NCBI GenBank assembly: GCA_028571685.1
Contig: CM053141.1
Location: forward strand, 2,711,633 to 2,775,632
Reading direction: 5' to 3'
Source: Heterohyrax brucei
Lineage: Eukaryota; Chordata; Mammalia; Hyracoidea; Procaviidae
Length of the DNA: 64,000 bases
Under the pieces are notes generated by a model that had not been told where the DNA came from, ran no database searches, and worked only from the letters and a program-made list of their open reading frames with translations. This document shows positions 11,843-22,784 of this stretch, in pieces; the stretch's first letter is position 1; each line of letters opens with the position of its first letter. Position numbers and translations under genes: made by a program.

Positions 11843-12367
11843 TGTCATGGGTTGAATTGTGTCCCCCCCCAAAATATCTGTAGCCATGTGACTGGGACAT
11901 GATTCCCAGTGTCTTGGGACTGTCCTCCATTTGGTGGCTTCCCTAAACTGTATGTTAAAGGATTAGGGTGGGGCTGTAAATCCCTTTTTAGGATTACTTC
12001 CCTGCCCTGCGGTAAAGGGAGTTTCCCTGGAGCATGGCTTGCCCCACCCTTAATCCTTTCAGCCTGCAAGAGATAAAAGGAAAGAGAAGCAAGTGGAGAA
12101 TTGGGAACCTCATATCATCAAGCAAACAGCACCGGAAGAAGAGCGTGTCCTTCAGACCCGAGGTTCCTGTGCCAAGACACTACCTGAACAAAGACTGATG
12201 CAATACTGGGCTTTCCTCCTGAGCCGACAAGGGGAAAGCCTTCCCCTGGAGTGGACACCCTGAACATGGACTTGCAACCTACCGGACTGTGTAAGAATAA
12301 ACCTTCCTTTGTTAAAGCCATCCACTCTGTGGCATTTCTGTTAGAGCAGCCTTAGCTGACTAAAACA
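11843..12367 (+). mobile_element. MaLR-like solo LTR, copy 1, sense
   Basis: Begins TGTCATGGGTTGAATTGTG and ends GCTGACTAAAACA, with 5-bp flanks TCCCT and CCCCT (4/5 match). Shares internal blocks such as CAGACCCGAGGTTCCTGTGC with the copies at 37.2 and 48.2 kb, and in reverse with 14.8, 33.0 and 39.7 kb. Its ends resemble MLT1/MaLR LTRs. No internal region adjoins it. Confidence 0.8.
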
Positions 12368-12420
12368 CCCCTATTCCAATCTGTATTCCTTCTGTTCAGC
12401 TTTCCCATATCTGATTATGT

Positions 12421-12830
12421 GTTCTTTGTAAATAGTATCTTTGATGGTTATGGTTGTGCGTCACTTTGGCTGGGCCATACTTTCAGTGGTTTGGCAGTTA
12501 TGATGTACTCTGGCAGCTTCTTAATGATGTAATCACCTCCCTAATGAGATAATGATGCCATATATTCACCTCCGTATTGGGACCTGTTGTGAGCAGCCAG
12601 TCAGTTTCAAGGGAGTTTTCATTGGGAATATGGCCTGCATTGAATATAGGTGGCCTTTTGGCAAGACTCACTGGCTTTTGCTTGCTCTAGGTCCTGCAGC
12701 TGGCTGCTGTTCACCTGACTTACTTTTCTCAGGATTTGAACTAGCAGCTTATCTGCCCTCCTGCCTGTTCTTCTTGGGATTCATCAGCCTCCACAACCTG
12801 TAAGCTAGAGGACTGTTCTGCTACCAAAGT
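12421..12830 (+). mobile_element. MLT1/MaLR-like LTR, second type, sense
   Basis: Starts with a block typical of a different MaLR LTR (TGATGGTTATGGTTGTGCGT, TTTGGCTGGGCCATAC) and runs through GCAAGACTCACTGGC to a diverged 3' part. A related tail block (TTGGGACATTCAGCCTCTAC) at 13090-13110 may be the end of the same or a similar element. Confidence 0.6.
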
Positions 12831-12964
12831 ACACTGTAACAGCCAAACTACTGAAGGTGTGGCCCAGTCAAGTCTCCACGCAACCTTATCCATTATAGAT
12901 ACTGTTTACAAAGAGCATGCAATCAGATCAGCAAAAGCTACCTGACCTTTTAAAATCCTATCAC

Positions 12965-13012
12965 TGCTTTGTAATGAATTAGAACCAACTCGACAACAAC
13001 TAATAACAACAA
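12965..13012 (+). mobile_element. RTE/AfroSINE 3' tail fragment
   Basis: Only the shared end is present: GAATTAGAACCAACTCGACA followed by CAACTAATAACAACAAC. Confidence 0.6.
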
Positions 13013-13110
13013 CATTTGACTTTTAAATCTTGGTTTCACCAACACTTGCAGCTACATAAGTCAGGAGAAGCCTCCACCCTGACCCGTGAACTTGGGACAT
13101 TCAGCCTCTA

Positions 13111-13585
13111 CAACCAAGTAAGCAATGACCTGGATCAAAAGCTCTCCTTACATGTGTTTATGTGCTGCACTGTTTTGTTTCTCTCAAGAACTCTGCCTAA
13201 GATGGTGTCTCTTTCCTTGATTTTTTTTTTAAACTGGTTTTGAGAAATTCCACAAAAGTCCCCTTTATTTCCTGAGTATGCATGGTTCTCTGACCAAAAA
13301 AATCCCAAGTGCTTGTGGACATTGGGATAATTTGTCAAGCCCTTATTTAACTATGGCCCCTTCCAGTGTTCTGTCATATAAATCTATAAATGGTGTTAGA
13401 GATATTACATGCCCACAGAGATGTAAAAATAAGACAAATTAGCTGAGCTGTCAGTGGACCATTGAGACCTCTGGAGGAGCTAATAAACTTAGACAGAGGG
13501 TTAAACATTCTTTTTAACTTGATTCAAAATGATTTCAACGGGCTCTAGAATATTTTAAGTAAAGTACTACCAAAAAACAAACCCA
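13111..13585. other. Unrecognised intergenic DNA
   Basis: No gene or repeat recognised. Confidence 0.5.
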
Positions 13586-13587
13586 CT

Positions 13588-13733
13588 ACAGTTGAATCAA
13601 TTCCAGCTCATAGAGACCCTACAGACAGAGCAGAACTACCCCACAGAGTTTCCAAGGAGCACCTGGTGGACTTGAACTGTCAACCTTTTGGGTAGCAGTC
13701 ATAGCCTTTAACCACTATGCAACTAGGTTTTCC
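13588..13733 (-). mobile_element. AfroSINE, antisense, full length
   Basis: Runs from the 3'-end complement (GTTGAATCAATTCCAGCTCA) to the head complement (CTTTAACCACTATGCAACTA). Confidence 0.9.
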
Positions 13734-13950
13734 AGTAAAGTACTAAAACCTATAAAACAATCTTTTATATAGTATATGTCTGAAACAAATTATTTCGTAA
13801 GTGAATAAAAGTGAAAATGAAATTATCACTAAAAATTCCAGAGGGCAGTTTTTAAAAACACATGCAAATTTTTAAAAACACTGAAAATTGCATTGTAGAA
13901 TTACATATACAAATTCCAACAATTAAATCTGTGAGCTTAATTGTTCTAAC

Positions 13951-14440
13951 TGCTACATACCTCCATTGCTGAATATCACTAAGGTCTCTTTAAAAGTACT
14001 CCCCTTGGGAAGCTATGCACTAACACCAGCACAGAGTCCACCCTTCAAAATAGTTTTGGAACTCTTTCTGGAATGGCCGTTGAGCACAGCGGCATGGTGG
14101 CAGGTTCTTGCGCTTAATTGTGTAGTTGTCCGTGTGGGAGTTTTTAGCCAATAAGCAAATAACTGTGTTGGAAAACCCTCCCTACTCACCTGATCTGGCC
14201 CCCAGTGACTTTTTTCTTTACCTAGAGATACAGGAAATATTGAAAGGAAGACATTTTGATGACATGCAGCACATCAAGGGTAATACGCTGACAACTCTGA
14301 TGGCTACTCCAGAAAAACAGTTGCAAAATTGCTTTGAAGGGTGGACTAGGTGCTGGTGTTGGTGCATAGCTTCCCAAGGGGAGGACTATGAAGGTGACTG
14401 TAGTGATATCAGCAGTGAGGTATGTAGCACTTTTTCTAGG
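13951..14440 (+). pseudogene. Mariner transposase 3' remnant with inverted repeat arms
   Basis: A sense frame at 14126-14452 encodes the C-terminal part of a Tc1/mariner transposase. The hallmark PPYSPDLAPSD lies at residues 18-28, and its last Asp (codon 14207-14209) is the third residue of the DD34D catalytic triad in mariners. FEGW and a trailing EGD also fit the family. The N-terminal two thirds are absent. On the left, 13951-14085 is an inverted copy of the 3' region found at 14297-14429, giving two arms of about 135 bp around a 211-bp spacer. Non-functional. Confidence 0.8.
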
Positions 14441-14705
14441 ATGAGTTCATGAACTTAAATGCCAAGTCTTGTACATAACATTTCCTTTGGTTCATTCGGA
14501 AACTAGAATGAACTAATGAGTTATCCATTTCATTTTTGTAGTCATCTGTAAATTCACTATTTTTGTCAAGATGGACCCATTTCCCCAGTACAATTAATAT
14601 GTGGTCATAGTTGCCCTTTATAAAACCAAAAGAGACTGGATGACCATTATTTGTTAAAAAGATAGCTGTTGGGAAAACACAGTCATCACATCTTACAAGC
14701 TCATG
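14441..14705. other. Possible mariner flank, otherwise unrecognised
   Basis: May hold the 3' end of the mariner element. No terminal inverted repeat was identified. Confidence 0.4.
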
Positions 14706-14832
14706 TTGTGGTTATTGTTACTGTTCGGTGCTGTTGAGTTGATTCTTACTCATAGAGACTCCATGTACAATATATCAAAATACTGCCCAGTCCTGGGCCA
14801 TCTTCACAACCCTTGTTATGCTTGAGCCCACC

Positions 14833-15268
14833 TATTTCAGTCAGCTAGTGCTTTAACAGAAATACCATAAGTGGATGGCTTTAAAAAGAAGTGTTTATTC
14901 TTACACAGTCCAGTAGGCTATGAGTCCAAATTCAGTGTGTCCACTCCAGGGGAAAGCTTTCTCTCTTTGTCAGCACTGGAGGAAAGTCCTTGTACTGCAT
15001 CAGTCTTTGTTCAGGGAGCAGCTTGGTGTAGGAAGCTCAGGTCTGAAGGACACGCTTTATTCCTGCTGCTGCTTTCTTGATGATATGAGGCTCCCAATTC
15101 TCTGCTACCTTCTCTCCTTTGTATCTTAAAAGACTGCTTCAAGGCACCAAATAAACTTACACATTGAATCCTGTCCCAGAAATGCAACTGCCACCTGTCC
15201 ACCATCATTAACGTCGTAGAGGCAGGATTTACCACACAGAGGAACATCACAGAATACCAGGAGTCCTA
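14833..15268 (-). mobile_element. MaLR-like LTR, copy 2, antisense, truncated
   Basis: Same family as the LTR at 11843, in reverse: TTTAACAGAAATACCATAAG, then AGTCCAAATTCAGTGTGTCC. The far end is diverged or truncated where it meets RTE sequence, so no target duplication is readable. Confidence 0.75.
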
Positions 15269-15565
15269 AAGCCGTGATGTTCTTCTCCAGAGATGCCTTC
15301 TGATAACACAGGCAAGGCACGGGCGATGAAGTCTTGCCATCTTTGTTTCTAAGGCTCATTCTGGCTGTGCTTCTTCCAAGACAGATTTGTTCATTCCTCT
15401 GGCTGTCCATTACATGTACAGTGTTCTTTGTCAACATCACAATTCAGAGGCACTGATTATTATTTCATCTTCCTTATGCATTTTTCATCTCTCACATGTC
15501 TACGTGAAGATTAAAATATGATAGTTTGTGTCTTCTCCATTTTTCATGATACTAGTCCAGTCGTG

Positions 15566-15730
15566 GGAAACCCTGGTGGTGTAGTGGTTAAGTGCAAAGT
15601 CTGCTCACCAAAATGTCCTCAGTTCAAATCTGCCAGGCACTCCTTGGAAACTCTATGGGGCAGTTCTACTCTATCCTATAGGGTCTCTGTGAATCAGAAT
15701 CGACTTGATGGCTGTAGGTTTGTTTTGGTT
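15566..15730 (+). mobile_element. AfroSINE, sense, full length, nested in RTE
   Basis: One of the best preserved copies: CCCTGGTGGTGTAGTGGTTA (A-box region), AGTTCAAATCTGCC (B-box), TCAGAATCGACTTGATGGC at the end. Flanks GTCCAGTCGTG (15555-15565) and GTTCAGTGTG (15728-15737) look like a diverged target duplication of RTE sequence. Confidence 0.9.
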
Positions 15731-16297
15731 CAGTGTGAGGGTTTTCGTTTCCTCTACACTGAGGTATAATCTATACTGAAGGTTGTAGTCTTTGACCTTG
15801 ATCAGTAAGTGCTTCAGGCCCTCTTTACTTTCATCCAGCAGGGCTGTGTTTTCTATGTATGGAAAGTTGTTAATGAATCTTCACCAATCTTGATGCTGTG
15901 TTCTTCATAGACGAGTAGTCCAGCTTCTTGAATTATCTGCTCAACATACAGATTTAATAAGTATAGTGAAAGGATATAACCCTGACGTGCACCTTTTCTG
16001 ACTTTAAACCATACAGTGTCCCCTTGTTCTATTGGAACAACTGCCTCTTGGTCTATGTACAGGTTCTTTCTGAGCACAGTTAAGTATTCTGGGATTTCCA
16101 TCCTTTGCAATGCTGTCCAAAATTTGTTGGGGTCCACACAGTCACATGTCTCTGCATAGTCAATAAAATACAGGTAAGTATCTTTCAGTGTGGCTTGGTG
16201 CTGTCTGGCGGGCTGTGACTCAGGGTGACTGATGCACAAAGGAACTAAAGGTGGCTGTGGCCCATGACATCTTTGTGCTCATTGCTGTAACTAGGCC

Positions 16298-16440
16298 CAG
16301 TTTTGAAGCCACTCTGTCAATACGTCTTGTCGAAAGTCTCCTTTTTTTTTTTTTTTCTCCTGACGTCCTTCTCCAGAGATTGATCCCTCTTGATGACATT
16401 TTCAAAGACTGATATTTTGCTCCGGCAGTCAGTGGCAACT
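16298..16440 (-). mobile_element. RTE 3'-end fragment, antisense
   Basis: GAAGCCACTCTGTCAATACG and GATTGATCCCTCTTGATGAC match the antisense RTE 3' region. A T run separates two parts. Confidence 0.75.
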
Positions 16441-17277
16441 CATTTAACTGCTTAAAAAGGGAAATGGTGAATGCACAGATCTGACAACAGTCTGGACCTC
16501 TATTCTTTTTTATAACAATTCATTTATCTCTCAGTCGTGTCGTGATGGTTGACTGTGAACATTGACGCTATTACATATTAAATGTCTAGGTGAGGTTTTT
16601 TTTTTCGTCCTTCTAAAAAGGGATTGATTGTAAATTACTCTAAAGGTCACTGGAAGAGTGTAGCTCAAACATGACTGAATTACAATTCTGCCTGAAGAAA
16701 GCAGTCAATACTCTCCACCACTTACTATTGTTTCTGGACAAAAACAAACAAGAGATCAACTGATTACAAAGTAATCACCAGGCAGCCCTGTTCTTAAGGT
16801 TTTGAGCATTGTGTTGTTGAAAATCAATCCCGCTTCAGTTTATTATTATCACTTTTAACTCTACACGATCATTTAAGAAACAATAAAAAACTGGTTGGAG
16901 AATATTTTCCTATATGTAAGAATATCTACCAGTCAACAGTGCTATAGAAATTTGAAAAAGGACTACAGAAAAGAAACCCTAGGTATCCACCCTAAGGGCC
17001 AGCCAGTCCAGAAGCTGCTGTTCCTTCCTCTGTTGGTGGTGGGGAGTTAGACACACTCAATGCCAGCCAGTAGGAGGAAGGACCACCCAGCTCTGCCCCA
17101 CACCACACTACCCTGAAGCCACTTTGTGTCCCTGAGCTCTGCCTGGAAACTTGCCCTGCACCACCCAGAAAGCTTCCTCTGGAGAGTGATAAACCTTTCA
17201 GACCATGCTGTGCACCTGGACCAACTCCGAGCGGAGGCCATTCCACATCCGCGACGTGACTACAGCAGTACAGCAGT
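16441..17277. other. Unrecognised intergenic DNA
   Basis: No gene or repeat recognised. The 177-codon minus frame at 16992-17525 is mostly Lys, Arg, Glu and Gly encoded by the neighbouring polypurine strand and is not a gene. Confidence 0.5.
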
Positions 17278-17418
17278 GCGCCTCCCTCCCCACTCCCCCT
17301 CCTTCTCCCCCCTCTCCCTCCCTCTCTTTTACCTCCTCCCTCCCTCCTCCCTTCCTTCCTCCCTCCCTCAATCTTTCTACCCTCTCCCCTTCCCTTCTTT
17401 CTTTCTTTTTTTTTTTTA
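17278..17418. repeat. Polypyrimidine tract
   Basis: About 140 bp of almost pure C/T on the plus strand, made of CCCT, CCTT and finally T-rich runs, with only a few purines. Confidence 0.95.
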
Positions 17419-18315
17419 GGTTTGTCTCTGAGCACACTTTTTAATTTCTTGAAATCTGGATTTTTAGTCATGCTTTGCAAACACATATGAGTGAACCTAC
17501 GATCAGCTCTTTGTTCCCATTGCAAGACATCGACAAACCCGCCAAGGGGAGGAGAGAGTGACAGGTTGAGTATCTAATGAGACACTTACCATGAAATTGA
17601 TAACTAAGAGAGCTGAATTTTCTGGACAAAACTATGCATCTCCTACATTTAAAAGAACTCTTGCTTTTATATGTATCTAAACTCGGATCCGACTCGACGG
17701 CACTTGGCAAACACATATTGTAGTAAGAGGCCACCACATCAGTGGGCTGGGAGCTGGAGACTGTCCCTCTGATGCTCATGTTCCCATCAGCCATCTGGGA
17801 GGTACATGGGCCAGGCTGGAAGACAGAAGGATCTGGAGAGAAGACACGACCTGCAGGCCCTGGGGTCTTCAGAGGGTGACCGAGGGTAGCCTTCTCTGAA
17901 GAGCTGGGTCTGAGCACAGAGGCTGGTAGCTGAGGTCTTGGGTATGAGGACAGAATTCCATCTCTGAGTCAGAAAGAGCTCAGCCAGGTGTGCTGTGCTT
18001 TTCCATAGGGAAGACCCCACTCTCTGCTCCGGTGGCATCCTCGGGGCTCTGGAAGTTGCTCCAATTACTTTGATTCTGACCTCTGAGCCTGGAAGTGACC
18101 AGTGCGGGCCCCAAGAAGGCTGTGGAGTTCAGCGGGAAGCTGGGCTGGCGCTGGCGGTGGTGGACTGCTCAGCGGAGAGCAGGGCTGGCGGTGGTGGTGG
18201 TGGACGGCTGCATAGTTCCCTCTGGCCTGCAAGGATGAGGAAGGCTCTGCTTGGAGGCTTCTCTCCACTCTGCGGACTCTGAACTCTAGTCTGTTTCCTG
18301 GGCAAACGTATAAAG
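17419..18315. other. Mostly unrecognised; small SINE end and GGT-rich duplication
   Basis: A short AfroSINE/RTE end (GATCCGACTCGACGGCACTT) lies at 17687-17706. A partial tandem duplication with GGCGGTGGTGG cores lies near 18145-18212. No gene recognised. Confidence 0.5.
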
Positions 18316-18437
18316 CAGAAACTAAAGAAGGTTGGCAGTTCAAAGCCACCAGGAGCTCCTTGGATACTCCGGGGGTCAGTTCTACTTTGGCCCCTAGGGT
18401 CTCCATGAGTCGGATCTGACTCGACAGCACTTGATCT
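18316..18437 (+). mobile_element. AfroSINE, sense, 5'-truncated
   Basis: Contains GGTTGGCAGTTCAAAGCCAC and ends ATGAGTCGGATCTGACTCGA followed by CAGCACTTG. Confidence 0.85.
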
Positions 18438-18659
18438 GACAAAGATAGTATCACATGCATCGATTCCAGAAGCCAGGAGGAGATTGAATAGGATACATCA
18501 GCAAGATAACTACCAAACTAGGTAGATATTCTGGGTCATCCACCGTGCCTTGGGTCACGTCTTTGTGTACCTCCTTAAAAGAAGAAATAAACAGAACTTC
18601 TGTAGGTTTGCTATGAGCCAAGAGCTGTTCTGAAAAAAAAAAAAAAAAGCCAAAGAAAG

Positions 18660-19735
18660 ACTTAAAATGTGTAGTTGTAGTCAGTGACAAAAGGACAAAT
18701 ATTGTATGAGACCCCTACGGTAAGATCTCAAAAACAGACTTATGTATAGAAGAAAAGACTCTTTGATGGCTGCAAGGGAGGGGAGGGAGGGAGGGTGAGG
18801 CAGGGAGTGTTTAGATTAGATGGTTGCTAGAAATCTGGCTTGGTGAAATTAGAGATAGCACACATTAGAAACAAGAATAACATTAAGTGGACTTCAGCAT
18901 AACTTGAGTACTCCTTCCATCTTAACTCAATATTGCAAGGACAGAGTAGCTGGGGCAGGGGGCAGAGGACCATGCTCTTAGGTGAAATAGAGGCCAACTG
19001 GCACAACTATCATTTTTGCTAAGAGGGCTCTCTGCACCCCACATTGGTGAGTGGCATCTGGGGTCTTAAAAGCTGCCAAGCTGCCATCCGAGGGCACAGC
19101 AAATGGTCCCAACTCAGCAGGAATGGATGCTTACTGAGGACCAAAATAACATGAGGTAAAGACAACCCAGAAGATAGAGAGACCCACGTGAGTGGGTGCC
19201 TACATCAACTTGGGACCGTAAGAACCGGATGGTACCCGGCCACCACCACTGATAGCTGCGATGGAGCTCACTAAGTTGAGTCTCACTGGCAACAGAAGAA
19301 TAAAAAGGGGTGCATCCTGAGATCTCCACTAAAAGACCTCAATTAATGGTCCAGCAGTTTCGGGGTTCCCCTGGGAGCATGGCCCCTGGCCCTGATGCTG
19401 CCCTTGCCCATAAATCATAACGAAATTCCACTCTTCAGACACGAATGGATTGGACTTGGTGATGCAGAGTGACCATATACTGGATGCACTTTATGGTTCT
19501 ATACATCTATAGCATATCATCCTGCTGACCTCTGGCTGGAGGAAGGGGAGTGGGTGGAGAGGAGGGGAAAGGAGACTGTTGGGTGGATGAGACATGTATG
19601 GAGCAGAGAGGAATAGCGTGCTGTCACTGGACAGGGAGAGCAGTGGAAGCTGCATATAGGTGGGCATGTAAATTTATATGGGAATGTACATGTTCACTCA
19701 GTCATATTAAATAAAAAAGTGTAATTGTACAGTAT
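18660..19735 (+). repeat. Long interspersed repeat, copy 1 (L1 3' UTR or ERV-like)
   Basis: About 1.1 kb of non-coding DNA beginning soon after an A run. It has a GGGAGGGAGGG tract near 18778-18800, the block GGGGTCTTAAAAGCTGCC near 19061-19078, and an AATAAA-containing end near 19710. Its middle matches 33.7-34.3 kb and its end matches 58.8-59.0 kb in reverse at roughly 90% by eye, so it is a multicopy repeat. An L1 3' UTR is plausible but unproven. Confidence 0.7.
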
Positions 19736-20140
19736 TAGTGTACTTGAGCATACTGTGTTTATGTGGGGTTTGGTTACGTTGTGTGGTCTTGTCATTTTGG
19801 AAAACACTTTTTTAAATTTTGATTTTTAGTGCTGTAACAGCACTTCATGTTCTTTCATACTTCAGCATGTTTCCCGCCCTCTCCAGCGTGTTTTCTTATT
19901 CCTAGAAGGTGAGTCCATGGCTCATTGAGCCAGGAAAAGATGACCTACAAAGTTACCTAGTTCTTGTTTTTTTTAAGGGGATGTGTGTGTTTGTCATTTT
20001 GCACCAGAAGAAGAAAACTTAAAAGGATACATCATCCCCAAGAACCTTCTAATTTTACACATGGATCTAAAAAAGTTAGATACAGTGAAGGATTTTTTTA
20101 TTCAGAGTGCTCAGCAGTAAAATCAACTGTTACTCCAGTT
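19736..20140. other. Unrecognised intergenic DNA
   Basis: No gene or repeat recognised. Confidence 0.5.
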
Positions 20141-20210
20141 AGAGTAAAAAACCAACCAACCAACCAACCAAACAAACCAAACCCACTGCCATCGAGTCAA
20201 AACTCATCCA
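20141..20210 (-). mobile_element. AfroSINE 3' end, antisense
   Basis: ACCCACTGCCATCGAGTCAA preceded by an (AACC)n-like tail. About 180 bp of unrelated or very diverged DNA separates it from the SINE head to its right. Confidence 0.8.
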
Positions 20211-20389
20211 ATAACTTAGCAGAAATTAGCCCAGGTGAAGGGGGGTTAGAGACCAGAAGGGCCACGTGTGGCAACACTCAGAGCAGTGCTCAGAGAGAAA
20301 GCGAGACAGGCTCCGAGACGAGGCGGTGGAGAAGACACGGCTGCTGGGGTGTCCCTCGGCGCGCTCGCGTTGTCCTGATTCAGTGAACG

Positions 20390-20557
20390 TACACGATGGA
20401 GCAGGAACCCACCACTGGGGTCTCTGGGGCTCTAACCTGCCCAGCAGCAGATCCCAGACCTTCCTCCTGCAGAGCTGCTAGGGGGGTTCGAACCATCAAC
20501 TTTTTGATTACCAGTGGAGCTCTTAACTGTGGAGCCGTTGCAATCCCAGGGAGTAGA
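20390..20557 (-). mobile_element. AfroSINE long type, antisense 5' part
   Basis: Contains the long-type internal module, then GGGTTCGAACCATCAACTTT and CTCTTAACTGTGGAGCC. It may be the same insertion as the tail at 20141-20210, split by a later event. Confidence 0.75.
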
Positions 20558-21617
20558 GAGACAATAGTTCAAAAGTGAAACATAAATCAGTAACAGAGAA
20601 TTTTTCAAAGCTGATGAATGAATCCACAAAATCAAGAAACAGCAGAAATGCCTATACCCATCCTCCCCCCAAAAAAACCCATAAAAATAATACCCAAATA
20701 GTTTGTAAATACACCACAGTTACACTAAGTGATGAAAACCTAAGAGAAAAAGCAATTCTTAAGAGCAGAGGAAAATCTAATAGTCTGTCAAAGAGAAACA
20801 ATGGTAAGATTAGCTGATCTTGTCAACAAAAATGATGCGAGGTACAGAACAGCATGTCTCAGTGACAGGAGACAGTCACGGTTAATGTTGGGTAACACAC
20901 ACGACAAAAACACACATCAAGAACCAAGGGAGAGGTAAAACATTGCAGACCTCCGGGAAGACAGTGAGTGAGAGCCTGAGAGGGAACTCCACCTTTCAGA
21001 GCTCAGCTGTTCTGTTAGAGTCATATAAGACCCCCTCTAATTTTTAAAAGGAAACAAGTACTTAAGGATGGAACTTGTTTCTGAAATTGTCATAAAGATA
21101 ATGCAAACAATCATGTTTTTCCATCAATATTTGTAAGCACAGTATCATATCACTTATGTATGTTTCTTCCTTCAATAAAAGACACAAGAAGGCAGTAGTA
21201 ATTTGTGAGTCTAGTCATTCTCAAACACACACACACACATAACCACAAATACAAGGTTGAGCTTTCAGAACACGAGCACTTTGAATTACTTTAGTCACTC
21301 AGCATTTTGCACGTGTGGGTAAAAATATAAATAGACTACCCTCAGGGAGGAAAATATTTCCCACACATGGATCTAAAAAAATTAGATATAGTGAAGGATT
21401 CAAATTATGAACCAATTGAAAATGCCAGGGTGCTATTCTGTACCACTGTATCCATTTATTGCTTGATGAAACTGTTGATGTATCACTTATCCTTTATGTG
21501 ACACACATGATTAAATTTTTTTTTCATTTTCTTAAAAAGGCTTTACAGTTTAAAATAAGGTTGAAAAGACGTCTATGGGGAAGAGGAAAACATGAAAAAG
21601 GACCCTGTGTGTAGCTC
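20558..21617. other. Unrecognised, AT-rich, short CA run
   Basis: A CA run lies near 21225-21240. The phrase CACATGGATCTAAAAAARTT occurs twice (near 20056 and 21364), a small dispersed duplication. No gene recognised. Confidence 0.5.
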
Positions 21618-21830
21618 TATCTGGCCACCCTGGTGATGCAATGGATAAAGTGCTCCGCTGCTGACCGAATGGTCGGTGATTTGAACTCACCACTCTCTGT
21701 AGGAGAGAAACGTGACAGTCTGCTCCTATACAGGTGACAGCTTTGGGAACCCTATGGGGCATTTCTGTCTATCCTAGAGGGTTGCCATGAGTAGGAATCA
21801 ACTAGACGGCAATGAGCTTCGTTTGGGTTT
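21618..21830 (+). mobile_element. AfroSINE long type, sense, full length
   Basis: From CCACCCTGGTGATGCAATGG through the AGAGAAACGTGACAGTCTGC module to AATCAACTAGACGGCAATGA. It is the best long-type copy here. Confidence 0.9.
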
Positions 21831-22064
21831 TTTAGTTTTATCTGAATGTCTGTGTAGTTGAATAGGAATAAAAACCTTCCAAGGCTGCGAAGAAAAGACA
21901 CTGTATTTTTTGTGTGTTAATTGCTTAAGCAGCCAATGATGAAGTCAGAGCAATAAAACACTGGGAAGTTGACTACACTTTCCGAAGACAGCAACAGCCA
22001 GAGAGAGGCTGGGGGCCCCCCCAGAAGCTCCCTGTGTCCAGGCTTTGGCTCCTGGTACTAAATC

Positions 22065-22178
22065 CAGAGTCCTGGCGGCAGAATGGTTCCGAGCTCAGCT
22101 TGTAATCAAAAGGTCAGCAGTGTGAATCCACCAGCTGCTCCTCGGAAACACTATGGGGCAGTTCTACTTTGTCCTCTT
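22065..22178 (+). mobile_element. AfroSINE, sense, 3'-truncated
   Basis: Head and body (AATCAAAAGGTCAGCAGTGT, TATGGGGCAGTTCTACTTTG), then the sequence leaves the family before the usual end. Confidence 0.8.
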
Positions 22179-22204
22179 TGCTTCTGCTGTTTTTATGGTG
22201 AAAA

Positions 22205-22395
22205 TACGGCATCCCTGGGGGCCACAAAGCATCGAGGGCTCTGCTGCTCCCCTGAAGGCGTGGGCCCAAACCCACCATGGAGTACCTCAGAAGGATGATC
22301 CAGTGACCTGCATCTGGAAAACCACTGAAAATCTTCGGGTGCATAGTTCTGCTCTGACACACGGGAGGACCGGGGTCACACTGACTGAAAGGCAA
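22205..22395 (+). mobile_element. AfroSINE third type, sense
   Basis: Body module of the third type: CCTCAGAAGGATGATCCAGT, GGAAAACCACTGAAAATC, then AGTTCTGCTCTGACACACG. Confidence 0.7.
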
Positions 22396-22431
22396 GCTGT
22401 TTTAAAGACTGCTGCTCCCTGTTTATAGAGC

Positions 22432-22472
22432 ACACACCTGCACACAGGTGCACACACAAGCACACACACATA
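22432..22472. repeat. CA-rich microsatellite
   Basis: Interrupted CACACA runs. The reading frames across it are artefacts. Confidence 0.8.
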
Positions 22473-22784
22473 CCTTTCATGCACAAATAGAACCCCTGTA
22501 TCTCCTCCCACGGTACCATCAGATTTTAGTTTGAAGTCCTCATGCTTGTCTGCCCATGACGTCACCTACCTGGCCAACTTCTGCTGCAGGCTGTGTGCCC
22601 TGTCACTTCCTCCACGGTCCTGTTGGTCTAATCTGCTTCTGCTTCTGCTTCTCCTTTTACACTGGACCCATGTGGATCACCCAAGGTAAATTCCATTACT
22701 GCCCAGTGAACCCTGACCCCTGGTGTCTCCCTCTGTGTGCGAGCAGACCCGTGTGAGCAGAGCGGTGACAGCAGACCTGTGCTC

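Larger units (their letters stand above)
14706..16205 (-). mobile_element. RTE LINE copy, antisense, with two nested elements
   Basis: Antisense RTE: 14706-14832 is the 3' end, 15275-15565 and about 15738-16205 cover the RT region, with an LTR and an AfroSINE in between. The minus-strand frame at 15853-16239 keeps about 100 codons of reverse transcriptase, including FIDYAE (motif A area, with the second catalytic-side residues altered), TVWFKVRKGARQGYILS (motif B area) and NLYVEQII. About 90 bp of the RTE 3' region is missing at the LTR junction. Confidence 0.85.

Noticed and set aside
15853..16239. Reverse transcriptase-like frame as a possible host or defence RT gene
   Set aside because: It is part of an RTE retrotransposon that continues on both sides, and other damaged copies occur in the window.
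16992..17525. 177-codon Lys/Arg/Gly/Glu-rich minus frame
   Set aside because: It is the translation of the polypurine strand of the tract at 17278-17418.
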